Made by a program: the position numbers and the translations under genes. Shown piece after piece: positions 7,759 through 18,271 of a DNA stretch of 64,000 nt. Below the pieces are notes generated by a model. It searched no databases. It was not told the origin of the DNA and saw only the letters and a program-made list of their open reading frames with translations. Positions within the stretch are counted from its first letter, which is position 1. Every line of letters begins with the position of its first letter. Origin of the DNA: Maricaulis salignorans (GTDB lineage: Bacteria > Pseudomonadota > Alphaproteobacteria > Caulobacterales > Maricaulaceae); contig NZ_FNHG01000016.1 of NCBI RefSeq assembly GCF_900103475.1, positions 1 through 64,000 of the forward strand. The letters run 5' to 3'.

Positions 7759-8016
7759 GCCGGCCGGCTGCAGAATTAAATCAGTGATTTTCAAGTTTGC
7801 GTCCCCGAAAGGCTTGAATTGGCGGCGTTCTGCGGTGAGGGTCTGCTGCGAAATTGACGGCAGGGACGCGTGATCATCTGAAATTTGCCGCAATCGCGAG
7901 CCATAGCGCTCCTATTGCACCGGATGACCCAGCGTCGCTTGGCCTGCAATGTGAATAGTGACGCGAAAGCCAATCGCCCGGCGTGTCGTGCCGGGACGCA
8001 AGTCGAGGGAAAATTC

Positions 8017-8685
8017 ATGGATGCAACTGCTGTAGACGTGGCTCAGGCGGTCGAGGGCTTCAGCTTCCTCGCCCTGTTCCTGCGCGCCGACTGGGTCGTG
8101 AAGGGCGTGATGTGCATCCTGGCCTTCATGTCGGTCTGGTCCTGGGCGATTGCGATCGACAAGTCGCTGCAATTGCGTGGCCTCCATGCCAAGGCGAAGA
8201 ATTTCGAACGGGAATTCTGGTCGGGGCGCTCGCTGGACGCGCTGGCGGATCAGTTTGCGAAAAATGCTCGCGAACCGTTCAGCCGCGTTTTTGCCGCCGG
8301 GCTGCGCGAATGGAAGGGTGCCCATCCGGGCGGCCGCGTCGCCAAGGCCGCGGGTGCCGAAGCCGGGCGCCAGCTGACAGACACTGAGAGCGGCCTCGGC
8401 GTGCTCGCGACGATTGCCTCCTCGGCACCTTTCGTCGGTCTGTTTGGTACGGTCTGGGGCATCATGAATGCCTTCCGGGCCATCGCTGCCTCCCAGGACA
8501 CCAATCTCGCCGTTGTCGCGCCCGGTATCGCCGAAGCCCTGTTCGCCACCGCGCTGGGCCTGCTGGCCGCTATTCCGGCCGTGATCTTCTTCAACACGCT
8601 GTCGGCCAATGTGGCCAAATATGCAGCGCGCCTCGACGGCTATGTCGATGAATTGTCGGCGCTGGCCGACCGCGACGAGCATTGA
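8017..8685 (+). CDS. tolQ: Tol-Pal system proton-channel subunit TolQ
   Basis: A 222-residue inner-membrane protein of the TolQ/ExbB/MotA family; it forms the proton channel with TolR that energises TolA. Three membrane helices are visible, near residues 28-46 (VMCILAFMSVWSWAIAI), 128-150 (LGVLATIASSAPFVGLFGTV) and 170-195. I chose the ATG at 8017 because GAGGGA sits 7 bases upstream and the protein then starts MDATAVDVAQAVEGFSFLAL; the open frame extends further upstream. The 258-bp gap after ybgC holds no gene, but a small GC hairpin (7977-7995) lies just before the RBS. Confidence 0.95.
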   Translation: MDATAVDVAQAVEGFSFLALFLRADWVVKGVMCILAFMSVWSWAIAIDKSLQLRGLHAKAKNFEREFWSGRSLDALADQFAKNAREPFSRVFAAGLREWKGAHPGGRVAKAAGAEAGRQLTDTESGLGVLATIASSAPFVGLFGTVWGIMNAFRAIAASQDTNLAVVAPGIAEALFATALGLLAAIPAVIFFNTLSANVAKYAARLDGYVDELSALADRDEH

Positions 8686-8688
8686 GCG

Positions 8689-9123
8689 ATGGCTGCTTCT
8701 CTCGATAGTGGGCGTTCCGGTCGCGGACGCGCCAAATGGAAGCCGAAGGCGGAAATCAACGTCACCCCCTTCGTCGACGTGATGCTCGTCCTGCTGATCG
8801 TCTTCATGATCACAGCGCCCCTGCTGACCGTCGGTGTGCCCGTCGATCTGCCGCGTACTGAAGCGCGCAATCTGCCGGCCGGCGAAGAGCCGTTGACGAT
8901 CTCCATCACGCTGGATGGCGAGATCTATCTGCAGGAAACCGTGGTGACGCTGGCGGAGCTGGCACCGCGACTGACGGCAATCGCGGGCACGGGCTATACC
9001 AGCCGGATCTATATCCGGGCTGATGACGGCGCACCCTATGGCGATGTCGCCCGCGTCATGGCGCGGGTCAATGCGGCGGGCTTCACCAATCTGGGTCTCG
9101 TCACGGACCCGATAGAGCGATAG
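8689..9123 (+). CDS. tolR: Tol-Pal system protein TolR
   Basis: A 144-residue ExbD/TolR protein with one membrane helix. The block INVTPFVDVMLVLLIVFMIT contains the essential membrane Asp that takes part in proton flow with TolQ. The periplasmic C-terminal domain (residues 45-144) binds peptidoglycan in the family. It starts 3 bases after the tolQ stop and is followed by tolA after 10 bases, a tight operon. Confidence 0.95.
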   Translation: MAASLDSGRSGRGRAKWKPKAEINVTPFVDVMLVLLIVFMITAPLLTVGVPVDLPRTEARNLPAGEEPLTISITLDGEIYLQETVVTLAELAPRLTAIAGTGYTSRIYIRADDGAPYGDVARVMARVNAAGFTNLGLVTDPIER

Positions 9124-9133
9124 CGGCCGGCGC

Positions 9134-9967
9134 GTGCGTGGTTTCATCCTCTCCCTCTTTGTTCATGCCGGCATTATCGCCGCGGGCATGATCTATCTGC
9201 CCCGCGCCGCGCAGATGTTCGACATCGCGCCGATCATTCCGGTTGATATCGTGACGGTGGGCGAACTGACGAGCGTGCGCGCACGGGCTCCCGAACCGGT
9301 GCCGGTGCCGGAAGAGGCGGTTGAGGAAGCCAGAATTGAGGACGAAATCGCCGCGCCGCCGCCCGCGCCCGAGCCTGAAGTTGAGCCGGAACAGGCACCT
9401 GAAATCATTGACGAGACACCGCAGAGCGTGCCCGAACCGGTGGCGCCTGAACCGGAGCCCGAGCCGGAACCCGAGCTGGCGCCGGTACGCCAGCCGCCAC
9501 AACGCACCGTACAGCCACCGCCGACGCGCCCGGCCGAGCCTTCCCTTGCAGATTTGCTAGGCGATCTGGAACGGCAGGTTGCGGATGCGCGGCAGGACGC
9601 CGGTGCGCCCGACCAGGGCGCCGAACGTGATGCGGTCGGCAGCGGCGCGACCGATACCGCCGACCTGGCAACCCTGATCCGCTCGCAGACCTATCGTTGC
9701 TGGCGTACGGTTGCCGACATGCCAAATCCGGAAAATCTCGGCGTCATCGTCGAGGTGCGCCTCAATCGCGATGGCAGCCTGTCCGGCCCGCCGCGGGTCA
9801 AGGATCTGGGCCGCATCCAGGCGTCCGGCAATTCATTCTGGCTGACCGCGGCCGAGCGGGCGCAGACCGCCGTGCTCGATTGCGCTCCTTACAGCCTGCC
9901 CGCCGGACGTTATTCACAGTGGCGCCTTATAGAAGTCAATTTTCACGTCGATCTTGCGGCCGGTTGA
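9134..9967 (+). CDS. tolA: Tol-Pal system protein TolA (TonB-like C-terminus)
   Basis: A 277-residue inner-membrane anchored protein that spans the periplasm and links TolQR to TolB/Pal. The N-terminal helix is FILSLFVHAGIIAAGMIYLP. The middle (about residues 50-155) is rich in Pro and Glu (PEPEPEPEPEL) rather than the long Ala/Lys helix of the E. coli protein, as in other alphaproteobacteria. The C-terminal TonB/TolA fold contains RSQTYRCWRTV and LGVIVEVRLNRDGSL. The GTG start at 9134 gives MRGFILS and fits the 10-base spacing from tolR. Confidence 0.9.
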   Translation: MRGFILSLFVHAGIIAAGMIYLPRAAQMFDIAPIIPVDIVTVGELTSVRARAPEPVPVPEEAVEEARIEDEIAAPPPAPEPEVEPEQAPEIIDETPQSVPEPVAPEPEPEPEPELAPVRQPPQRTVQPPPTRPAEPSLADLLGDLERQVADARQDAGAPDQGAERDAVGSGATDTADLATLIRSQTYRCWRTVADMPNPENLGVIVEVRLNRDGSLSGPPRVKDLGRIQASGNSFWLTAAERAQTAVLDCAPYSLPAGRYSQWRLIEVNFHVDLAAG

Positions 9968-9991
9968 TCCGCAGTCCTGGAGTTTGAGATC

Positions 9992-11353
9992 ATGACCCGA
10001 CTATTCCGAGCCCTTTCCGCCCTCCTCGTGAGCCTCGCGTTCGCGACCGCGGCAACTGCCCAGGAACCGCTGCGCGTCGACGTCACGCAAGGCAATCTCG
10101 ATCCGCTGCCGGTGGCGCTGCCCGATTTCATCGGTGCCAGCGACGAGGCTGCGACCCGCGGTAGTGACATCACCCGGGTCATCACCAATGACCTGGCCAG
10201 TTCGGGCCTGTTCGCCCCGGTTGATCCGGCCGCCTATATTGAGGCGATCGAGAATATCGATCTGCGTCCGCGCTTCTCCGACTGGCGTGTCATCAATGCC
10301 TCGGCTCTGCTGGCCGGCCGCGTCACCATCCAGGAGGATGGCCGCCTTCTGGTCGCCTTCCGGCTCTGGGACACCCGGCTTGAAGACCAGCTGCTGGGTC
10401 TGCAATTCGTCACCGCGCCGGAAAACTGGCGCCGCGTGGCCCACAAGGTTGCTGATGCCGTCTATCAGCGCCTGACCGGGGAAGCCGGCTATTTTGATAC
10501 GCGGATCGTCTATGTCTCTGAAGGGCGCGGCACCGAAGACGAGCCTGTGCGTCAGCTGGCGATGATGGACCAGGATGGCGCCAACCCGTCTTTCCTGACG
10601 GATCGGTCTTATATGGCCCTGTTGCCGAATTACTCGCCGACCACCCAGGAGATCACTTATGTCTCCTTCATCGAAGGCCAGGCGACGACCTATCTTTACG
10701 ACCTTCAGACCGGGCGCCAGGAAGCCTTGTTTGCCTCCAACGGCCGTGGTGCGGCCTCCCAGGTGAATCCCGAGGGGCAAAGCCTGTCGGCGCGTTTCTC
10801 GCCTGATGGGTCGCAGCTCGCAGTCTCCATCGAGACCCGTGGCGGCCATGACGTCCACCTGTTCGACCTGCGCACGCGCAATCTCGTCCGGCTGACTGAT
10901 CACCCGGCCGATGATGTCGAGCCGTCTTTTTCGCCTGACGGTCAACAAATCGTGTTTTCCTCGGCGCGTGGTGGCGGTTCGCAATTATATGTCATGAATG
11001 CCGACGGGACCGATGTGCATCGTGTCAGCTTTGGTGACGGCCGCTACACAACGCCGGTCTGGTCCCCGCGGGGCGATCTGATCGCGTTTACCAAACAGAG
11101 CGGCAACCAGTTCTCGCTTGGTGTGGTGCGGGCCGACGGCTCCGGCATCGAGCGCATCCTCTATGAGGGTTATTATGTCGATACGCCGGCCTGGTCGCCC
11201 AATGGACGCGTGCTTCTGTTCACGCGCGGCGAAGGGCGGTCCAATGGCACGCGCTATGAAATCTGGAGCATTGATCTGGCAGGATTCAACCTGCGGCGGC
11301 TGGCCACGGGCGGAATGGCGTCCGATCCGGCGTGGTCGCCCTTGATTGAATAG
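9992..11353 (+). CDS. tolB: Tol-Pal system beta-propeller protein TolB
   Basis: A 453-residue periplasmic protein with a Sec signal peptide (cleavage after ATAATAQ, about residue 24). The N-terminal TolB domain (GSDITRVITNDLASSGLFAP) is followed by a propeller with repeats such as FSPDGSQLAVSIETRGGHDV, FSPDGQQIVFSSARGGGSQL and WSPRGDLIAFTK. TolB binds Pal and the end of TolA and helps close the outer membrane at division. It lies 24 bases after tolA. Confidence 0.96.
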   Translation: MTRLFRALSALLVSLAFATAATAQEPLRVDVTQGNLDPLPVALPDFIGASDEAATRGSDITRVITNDLASSGLFAPVDPAAYIEAIENIDLRPRFSDWRVINASALLAGRVTIQEDGRLLVAFRLWDTRLEDQLLGLQFVTAPENWRRVAHKVADAVYQRLTGEAGYFDTRIVYVSEGRGTEDEPVRQLAMMDQDGANPSFLTDRSYMALLPNYSPTTQEITYVSFIEGQATTYLYDLQTGRQEALFASNGRGAASQVNPEGQSLSARFSPDGSQLAVSIETRGGHDVHLFDLRTRNLVRLTDHPADDVEPSFSPDGQQIVFSSARGGGSQLYVMNADGTDVHRVSFGDGRYTTPVWSPRGDLIAFTKQSGNQFSLGVVRADGSGIERILYEGYYVDTPAWSPNGRVLLFTRGEGRSNGTRYEIWSIDLAGFNLRRLATGGMASDPAWSPLIE

Positions 11354-11482
11354 AGATTTTCTGCGTAACGTTTCGACCGCAGTATGGCGCTGGCGGGATT
11401 TCATCCTGATCGCGACGTGTTGTGTGTGCAGGGGAGGACACCAAGCGCCATCATGGGCTTGGTCGGATGAGGGTGTACCGTT

Positions 11483-11998
11483 ATGAAAATGAAGTTGTTA
11501 GTTATCGCAGCGCTGGGCGCATTCGCCACGGCGTGTGCATCGACGCCGCCGGTGCAGGAAGCTGCCCCGATCGCGCGGCCGCCGGCTCAGCCGACGGCCC
11601 AGCCTCACGAACCAACCGGCCCAGTCGCCGGTTCGATCGCTGATTTCGTCCAGAATGCTGGCGACCGGGTATTCTACGGCTATGACCGTCACGACCTGAC
11701 CCCTGAAGCTCGCGAAACCCTGCGCCGCCAGGCCGCCTGGCTTGCCAGCTACAGCGGTACCCGCATTCTGGTCGCCGGCAATTGCGATGAGCGCGGTACG
11801 CGCGAATACAATCTGGCGCTTGGTGCCCGCCGCGCCAACGCCGCGCGTGACTATCTGGTCAGCCAGGGTGTTGACCCGTCGCGCATTTCCACCGTGTCCT
11901 ACGGCAAGGAACGCCCGGCATGCCGCGATTCCGGAGAGGCCTGCTGGGCCGTGAACCGGAATGCGACAACCACGATCACCGGTGGTTACACCAACTGA
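11483..11998 (+). CDS. pal: Peptidoglycan-associated lipoprotein Pal
   Basis: A 171-residue outer-membrane lipoprotein. The signal MKMKLLVIAALGAFATACAS ends in lipobox ATAC (Cys18). A Pro/Ala linker leads to an OmpA-like domain with the peptidoglycan-binding block AGNCDERGTREYNLALGARR and IGVDPSRIS-type continuation (QGVDPSRISTVSYGKERP). GAGGG lies 9 bases before the ATG. The 129-bp gap from tolB may hold its own promoter. A strong hairpin follows the stop, ending this block. Confidence 0.95.
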   Translation: MKMKLLVIAALGAFATACASTPPVQEAAPIARPPAQPTAQPHEPTGPVAGSIADFVQNAGDRVFYGYDRHDLTPEARETLRRQAAWLASYSGTRILVAGNCDERGTREYNLALGARRANAARDYLVSQGVDPSRISTVSYGKERPACRDSGEACWAVNRNATTTITGGYTN

Positions 11999-12026
11999 TC
12001 ATGCGTCGAAGTCTGGAATAAAGGAG

Positions 12027-12056
12027 CGCCCGTGACCGTGATGTCGCGGGCGTTTT
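12027..12056 (+). terminator. Intrinsic terminator after pal
   Basis: CGCCCG (12027-12032) pairs with CGGGCG (12047-12052); the stem continues inward with TGAC/GTCG (one wobble), leaving loop CGTGAT, and is followed by TTTT at 12053-12056. Good intrinsic terminator between pal and cpoB. Confidence 0.8.
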
Positions 12057-12130
12057 CCTTTGATAGACGCGTGTCGCTGAAATAGGCCGAATGCCGTATT
12101 TTTGCCGTCCTCTTGCATTAGGTGTGCATC

Positions 12131-13009
12131 ATGATCCGATCTGTTTGTCTTACCGTTCTTGCCCTCGCGATGTTCGCGACCGCACCGGCTCCTGCCCAGT
12201 CCCGCCGTGAAATGACCGAGCGCATCGATGCTACTGAAGTGCGCATAGGCCGGCTGGAAGAACGCTTCATGGCCGGTGACCCGGTTGCCGATACATTGAT
12301 GCAGCGCCTCGATGCGCTGGATTACCAGGTGCGCGAAATGACCGGTGAAATCGAACGCCTGTCGTTTGAAAATCGCCAGCTGCGCCAGCAGATCGAGCAG
12401 GCCGAACGTCAGCAGCGCGCCGCACGTGCGGCCGCGCCGACAGCCAATTTGCCCGCTGATGACGCTGCCGCGGCCTGGATGCAGGACGGGATCGGCGAGG
12501 CCGGCGATGCGGACACCGCCACCGGTCCGGCCATCGTCAATCCTGACGACCCCTTTGCGCCTCAGCGTGCCGCAGCGACCGGTGTACTGGGCGGGGCGCC
12601 GGGCGCGTCAGCCCTGCCGGCGAGCGATCCGGCGGTGCTTTATGAAGACGCCCGCGGGCGTCTGCTCGACGGTGACTTTGACGGCGCCGAGGCCGGATTC
12701 GAGCGTTTTGTCGCCGAGCATGGCGATGACCCGCGTGCCGGTGAAGCCTGGTATTGGCTTGGAGAGACCTTTTTCGTGCGCGGCCATCACGCCGAGTCCG
12801 CCGACGCCTATATCGCCTCATTGCGCGCCCAGCCTGCCGGTGAGCGCGCCCCTGACGCCCTGGTGCGTCTGGCCGCCTCCCTGCACGGGCTCGGGCAGAC
12901 CCGCGAGGCCTGCGCTACCCTGGCCCGCTTCGGCGGTCAGTTTCCCAATGCCTCGGCCGCATCGCGTGACCGGGCTGCCCGGGAATCGGCCCGCGCCGGC
13001 TGCCAGTGA
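12131..13009 (+). CDS. cpoB: Cell division coordinator CpoB (YbgF)
   Basis: A 292-residue periplasmic protein. A signal peptide (MIRSVCLTVLALAMFATAP) is followed by a short coiled coil (about residues 20-100, EIERLSFENRQLRQQIEQAE) and C-terminal TPR repeats (AEAGFERFVAEHGDDPRAGE and the next). CpoB couples outer-membrane constriction to septal peptidoglycan synthesis and binds TolA. I prefer the ATG at 12131, with TAGGTG 6 bases upstream, over the GTG at 12122. It overlaps tilS by 4 bases (GTGA). Confidence 0.92.
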   Translation: MIRSVCLTVLALAMFATAPAPAQSRREMTERIDATEVRIGRLEERFMAGDPVADTLMQRLDALDYQVREMTGEIERLSFENRQLRQQIEQAERQQRAARAAAPTANLPADDAAAAWMQDGIGEAGDADTATGPAIVNPDDPFAPQRAAATGVLGGAPGASALPASDPAVLYEDARGRLLDGDFDGAEAGFERFVAEHGDDPRAGEAWYWLGETFFVRGHHAESADAYIASLRAQPAGERAPDALVRLAASLHGLGQTREACATLARFGGQFPNASAASRDRAARESARAGCQ

Positions 13010-14349
13010 GGGCGGGCGCAGATTTTCCTGCGCGCCTGAACGCCTGGCTTGATCGCCATCATCCCGGCCCGGAGCCGATCGCCCTGGGCTATTCCGGTGG
13101 TGGCGATTCTCATGCCTTGCTTTGCTTGACCGCCAATTGGGCGCGCGCGCGCGGCATCGTTTTGCATGCTCTGATCGTTGATCATGGGCTGCGGCCGCAG
13201 AGCGCTGCCGAGGCCCGCCAGGCGATGGTGGCCGCACGGCGGCTGGGAGCCGCGCCGCAGATCCTGCGCTGGAGCGGCGACAAACCTGTGACCGGCCTCC
13301 AGGCCGCTGCACGTCAGGCACGCCATGTCCTGCTGGCGCAGGCCTGCAGGGCGCGTGGTATTGATCAATTATTGCTGGCCCATACGGGCGATGACCAGGC
13401 GGAGACGGTGTGGATGCGCCTGCAGGCCGGCGCCGGCTGGCGCGGCTGTGCCAGCATGGCTGAGCGGGTGGCGTCGCCGGTCTGGCCCCAGGGGCGGGGC
13501 GTCGAGATCCTTCGCCCCCTGCTCGATGCCCGGCGGGCCGAGTTGCGCGAGTATCTGACAGTCTCCGGCGAACGCTGGATCGAGGACCCGTCCAACCAGG
13601 ACACCCATTATACGCGCATTCGAATCCGGCAACGTCTCGAAGCCCTCGAAGCCGCGGGCTTTGTGCCGGGGCGGTTGAATGAACTGGCCCGGGATCTGGG
13701 CGCGATCGAGCGAAGCGAGCGGCTGGCGGTTGCGGCCGCCGCCCGGGAGGCTGTGCGGTTTCACTCCTGGGGTGGGGCGCAGCTGGATATTGACCGCTTG
13801 ATGCTGGCGGCGCCGGTGATCCGCCGGCGCCTGGTCGAAACGCTCGCCCTGGCAATCTCCGGCCGGGCCGTCACGGCGCGTCAGTCGGGGCTTGATGGTC
13901 TGGTAGAGCAGGTGCTGAGTGGCGGGTCCGGCAGCGCCGCCGGTGTGCAATCGACACGCTGGCGCGGTGGCAGCTGGATGTTCCGGGATCCGGGCGCTGT
14001 GCTCGGACGGGTCGACCGCCCCGGTGGCAAGTCGCTGGATTTGAAGCCAGACACTGCGCAAGTCTGGGATGGTCGTTACGAGATTGAAACCTCCATCGTG
14101 AATATCATCGCCGAACCCTTGGGCAAGGGGTATAAGGGGATTGGAGTGCGGCGCGACCTGGAGACAATCCCGGGCCCGGCGCGAACCGGTCTGCTGACGC
14201 TGCGCTGCGAGGGCGAGGTGTTGGCGATTGCCGGTGTGCGGCACCATCCTGATGTCGGGATTGTGCCATTGATGGAGCAGAGATTTCATAGCCGGTTGCT
14301 GTGTGATCCGGCCTTCAAGCCGGGTTTGGGCCAGCCCGCTCCGGCCTGA
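13006..14349 (+). CDS. tilS: tRNA(Ile)-lysidine synthase TilS
   Basis: A 447-residue ATP-pyrophosphatase that converts C34 of the CAU-anticodon isoleucine tRNA to lysidine, which is essential for AUA decoding. The PP-loop SGGGDS lies at residues 30-35, and the family blocks HALIVDHGLRPQS and LLLAHTGDDQAETVWMRL follow. Lysidine synthase motifs continue to EILRPLLDARRAELREYL and EDPSNQDTHYTRIRIR. The GTG start overlaps the cpoB stop. The tilS-ftsH pairing is widely conserved. Confidence 0.95.
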   Translation: MRAGADFPARLNAWLDRHHPGPEPIALGYSGGGDSHALLCLTANWARARGIVLHALIVDHGLRPQSAAEARQAMVAARRLGAAPQILRWSGDKPVTGLQAAARQARHVLLAQACRARGIDQLLLAHTGDDQAETVWMRLQAGAGWRGCASMAERVASPVWPQGRGVEILRPLLDARRAELREYLTVSGERWIEDPSNQDTHYTRIRIRQRLEALEAAGFVPGRLNELARDLGAIERSERLAVAAAAREAVRFHSWGGAQLDIDRLMLAAPVIRRRLVETLALAISGRAVTARQSGLDGLVEQVLSGGSGSAAGVQSTRWRGGSWMFRDPGAVLGRVDRPGGKSLDLKPDTAQVWDGRYEIETSIVNIIAEPLGKGYKGIGVRRDLETIPGPARTGLLTLRCEGEVLAIAGVRHHPDVGIVPLMEQRFHSRLLCDPAFKPGLGQPAPA

Positions 14350-14433
14350 CAGGGCTTGCGGGCTGCGCCTGTGACTCGCACTTGCGGCAAGGAATGCCCA
14401 TATCTGGTCCAAGATGACCGCTAGATTGAACGG

Positions 14434-16329
<1,896 letters not shown>

Positions 16330-16354
16330 TCCGGGCCTGGGACTGAGACATGAC

Positions 16355-16389
16355 AAACCCCCGGTGCGGCGCACCGGGGGTTTTGTTTT
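16355..16389 (+). terminator. Strong intrinsic terminator after ftsH
   Basis: AAACCCCCGGTGC (16355-16367) and GCACCGGGGGTTT (16371-16383) form a perfect 13-bp stem with a 3-base loop, followed by TTTTGTTTT. It ends the tilS-ftsH transcript before folP. Confidence 0.92.
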
Positions 16390-16455
16390 GGCGGCGATAG
16401 TGCCGCGCTTGCCCTGCGTCTTGCCATTCCGATCCGGGCGGCTTAGCAGGGTTGG

Positions 16456-17286
16456 ATGCGCAATCATCGATCCCGCCGCCAGCCCGGCATCCCCTTCATC
16501 ATGGGCGTTCTCAACGTCACGCCGGACAGTTTTTCCGATGGCGGTGATTTCATCGACCAGCAGGCAGCGGTCGCGCGCGGGCTGGAAATGCTCGGCAATG
16601 GCGCCGATGTCATCGATATCGGTGGCGAGTCGACCCGGCCCGGCGCCGCTCCGGTCGATGCGGCCGAGGAGATGCGCCGCGTCATTCCGGTCATCAAGGC
16701 CCTGCGCGAACAGACGGCGGCGCGGATCTCGATCGACACCTGCAAGCCGGAGGTGGCCCGCGCGGCGATCGGGGCCGGAGCCGATATCTGGAATGACGTC
16801 ATGGCGCTGCGAGCCGAGGGCGCGATCGAGGCTGCGGCGGAACTCGGCGTCCCGGTCATTCTGATGCATATGGCGGGCACACCCACAACCATGCAGCAGG
16901 CGCCGCGCTATGACGATGTCGTCAGCGACGTGTGTGATTTCCTCACCGAGCGCGCTGATATTGCCATGGCGGGCGGTGTCGATGCCGGCAGTATCTGGCT
17001 CGATCCAGGGATCGGTTTCGGCAAGTCGCTCGATCACAATCTGGCCCTGATGCATGATCTCGATCAGGTGATAGCGCTGGGTTATCCGGTTCTGTTCGGC
17101 GCATCGCGCAAACGCTTCATCGCCGCCATTGATGAGGGCGCAGCCGAGACCGAGCGGCTTGGCGGCTCGCTTGCCGCCGCCCTGCGCGCCGCCCAGGCGG
17201 GTGCGTCCATGGTGCGCGTCCATGATATCCGTATGACGCTGCAGGCACTCAAGGTCCAGGCGGCCATTCGTGAGGGCAGGGCATGA
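16456..17286 (+). CDS. folP: Dihydropteroate synthase FolP
   Basis: A 276-residue TIM-barrel enzyme that condenses 4-aminobenzoate with dihydropterin pyrophosphate to make dihydropteroate in folate synthesis; it is the sulfonamide target. The two signatures are clear: IMGVLNVTPDSFSDGGDF near residues 15-32 and DIGGESTRPGA near 55-65, with the C-terminal FGASRKRFI block. It lies after the ftsH terminator and overlaps the next gene by 4 bases, so it heads a three-gene operon with a glutathione transferase and an SMR exporter. Confidence 0.96.
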   Translation: MRNHRSRRQPGIPFIMGVLNVTPDSFSDGGDFIDQQAAVARGLEMLGNGADVIDIGGESTRPGAAPVDAAEEMRRVIPVIKALREQTAARISIDTCKPEVARAAIGAGADIWNDVMALRAEGAIEAAAELGVPVILMHMAGTPTTMQQAPRYDDVVSDVCDFLTERADIAMAGGVDAGSIWLDPGIGFGKSLDHNLALMHDLDQVIALGYPVLFGASRKRFIAAIDEGAAETERLGGSLAAALRAAQAGASMVRVHDIRMTLQALKVQAAIREGRA

Positions 17287-17930
17287 GCTATACGCTCTAC
17301 GGCCAGCAAGGCTTCGGCTCGACCTGTGTCGAGGCGGCGCTGGAGCTGCACGGCATCGATTATGATTTCGAGGAAGCCGACCCGCTTGATGGGGCCGCGG
17401 GCCTCGCCCGGGTCAAATCGGTTAATCCGCTTGGCCAGGTGCCGGCGCTGATCCTGCCCAATGATGATGTCATGACCGAAAGCGCCGCGATCCTGATCTG
17501 GCTGGGTGATCTCGACGGCCAGTATCGCTGGGCCCCACGCCCCGATGCACCCGAGCGCGCCGAGTATCTGCGCTGGATGATTTTCATGTCATCGAGCTTC
17601 TATTCGACCCTCACCATCACCGACGGACCGGCCCGCTTCCATCCCGATCCGGCGACCCATAAAACCCTGCTGCACCAGGCTGTCGAGCGTCGCAAACAGA
17701 TGTGGCGTATTATCGACACAGCCTTCAAGGGCGCGACGCGGCCCTATCTGCTCGGGGAGACAATGAGCCTGCTCGATGTCTATGTCGCGATGATGAGCCA
17801 TTGGTCGCCGTGCGGTGGCTGGTTCCTCGAGCATTGCCCCAATCTGGCCGGGGCTGTCCGGGCGACCGAGAAGCATCCGGTGATCCGCGACGTCTGGCGC
17901 CGTAATTTTGATCTTGAGGTGCAGGCATGA
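17283..17930 (+). CDS. Glutathione S-transferase family protein
   Basis: A 215-residue cytosolic protein with a thioredoxin-like N-domain (MSYTLYGQQGFGSTCVEAAL, LGQVPALILPNDDVMTESAAI) containing the cis-Pro VPAL and the E-S glutathione-binding pair, then an all-helical C-domain with the LLGETMSLLDVYVA motif. The substrate is unknown. ATGA overlaps couple it to folP upstream and to the SMR exporter downstream, so detoxification with export is a possible joint role, which is inference only. Confidence 0.88.
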   Translation: MSYTLYGQQGFGSTCVEAALELHGIDYDFEEADPLDGAAGLARVKSVNPLGQVPALILPNDDVMTESAAILIWLGDLDGQYRWAPRPDAPERAEYLRWMIFMSSSFYSTLTITDGPARFHPDPATHKTLLHQAVERRKQMWRIIDTAFKGATRPYLLGETMSLLDVYVAMMSHWSPCGGWFLEHCPNLAGAVRATEKHPVIRDVWRRNFDLEVQA

Positions 17931-18271
17931 TGGCGTTTCTCACAGGCCCCTGGTCGCTGCTGGTCATGGGCGGGGTCTTCGAGATGGCCTGGGCGCTCGG
18001 CTTCAAATATGTCGACCGCCAGGCGCCGCTCTGGCAGCACGCTGCGGTACTCGCCGCCCTGGCGGCCTCCATGGTGCTGTTGTTTGCCGCGATGAAGCAT
18101 CTGCCCGCCGGCACCGCCTATGCGGTGTGGACCGGGATCGGCACGCTTGGCGTCGCCACCATCGGCATTCTCGTGTTCAAGGAGCCGGTGACGATTGCCC
18201 GCATCCTGTTCCTGACCCTGATCATGGTCGGGATATTGGGCCTTCGGCTCAGCGGCGACAGCTCACACTAG
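17927..18271 (+). CDS. sugE: SMR-family exporter, Gdx/SugE type
   Basis: A 114-residue four-helix small multidrug resistance protein. The conserved membrane Glu lies in MGGVFEMAWALGFKYVDRQ, and the block LPAGTAYAVWTGIGTLG closely matches E. coli SugE/Gdx, a guanidinium/proton antiporter, rather than EmrE. I saw no guanidine riboswitch; the gene is instead coupled by a 4-base overlap to the glutathione transferase. The stop overlaps that of the convergent M24 peptidase gene by 4 bases. Confidence 0.88.
   Translation: MMAFLTGPWSLLVMGGVFEMAWALGFKYVDRQAPLWQHAAVLAALAASMVLLFAAMKHLPAGTAYAVWTGIGTLGVATIGILVFKEPVTIARILFLTLIMVGILGLRLSGDSSH

Noticed and set aside
11384-11451. Inverted ATGGCGCT/AGCGCCAT copies upstream of pal
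   Set aside because: The 8-bp arms are more than 50 bases apart with no supporting structure; probably chance.
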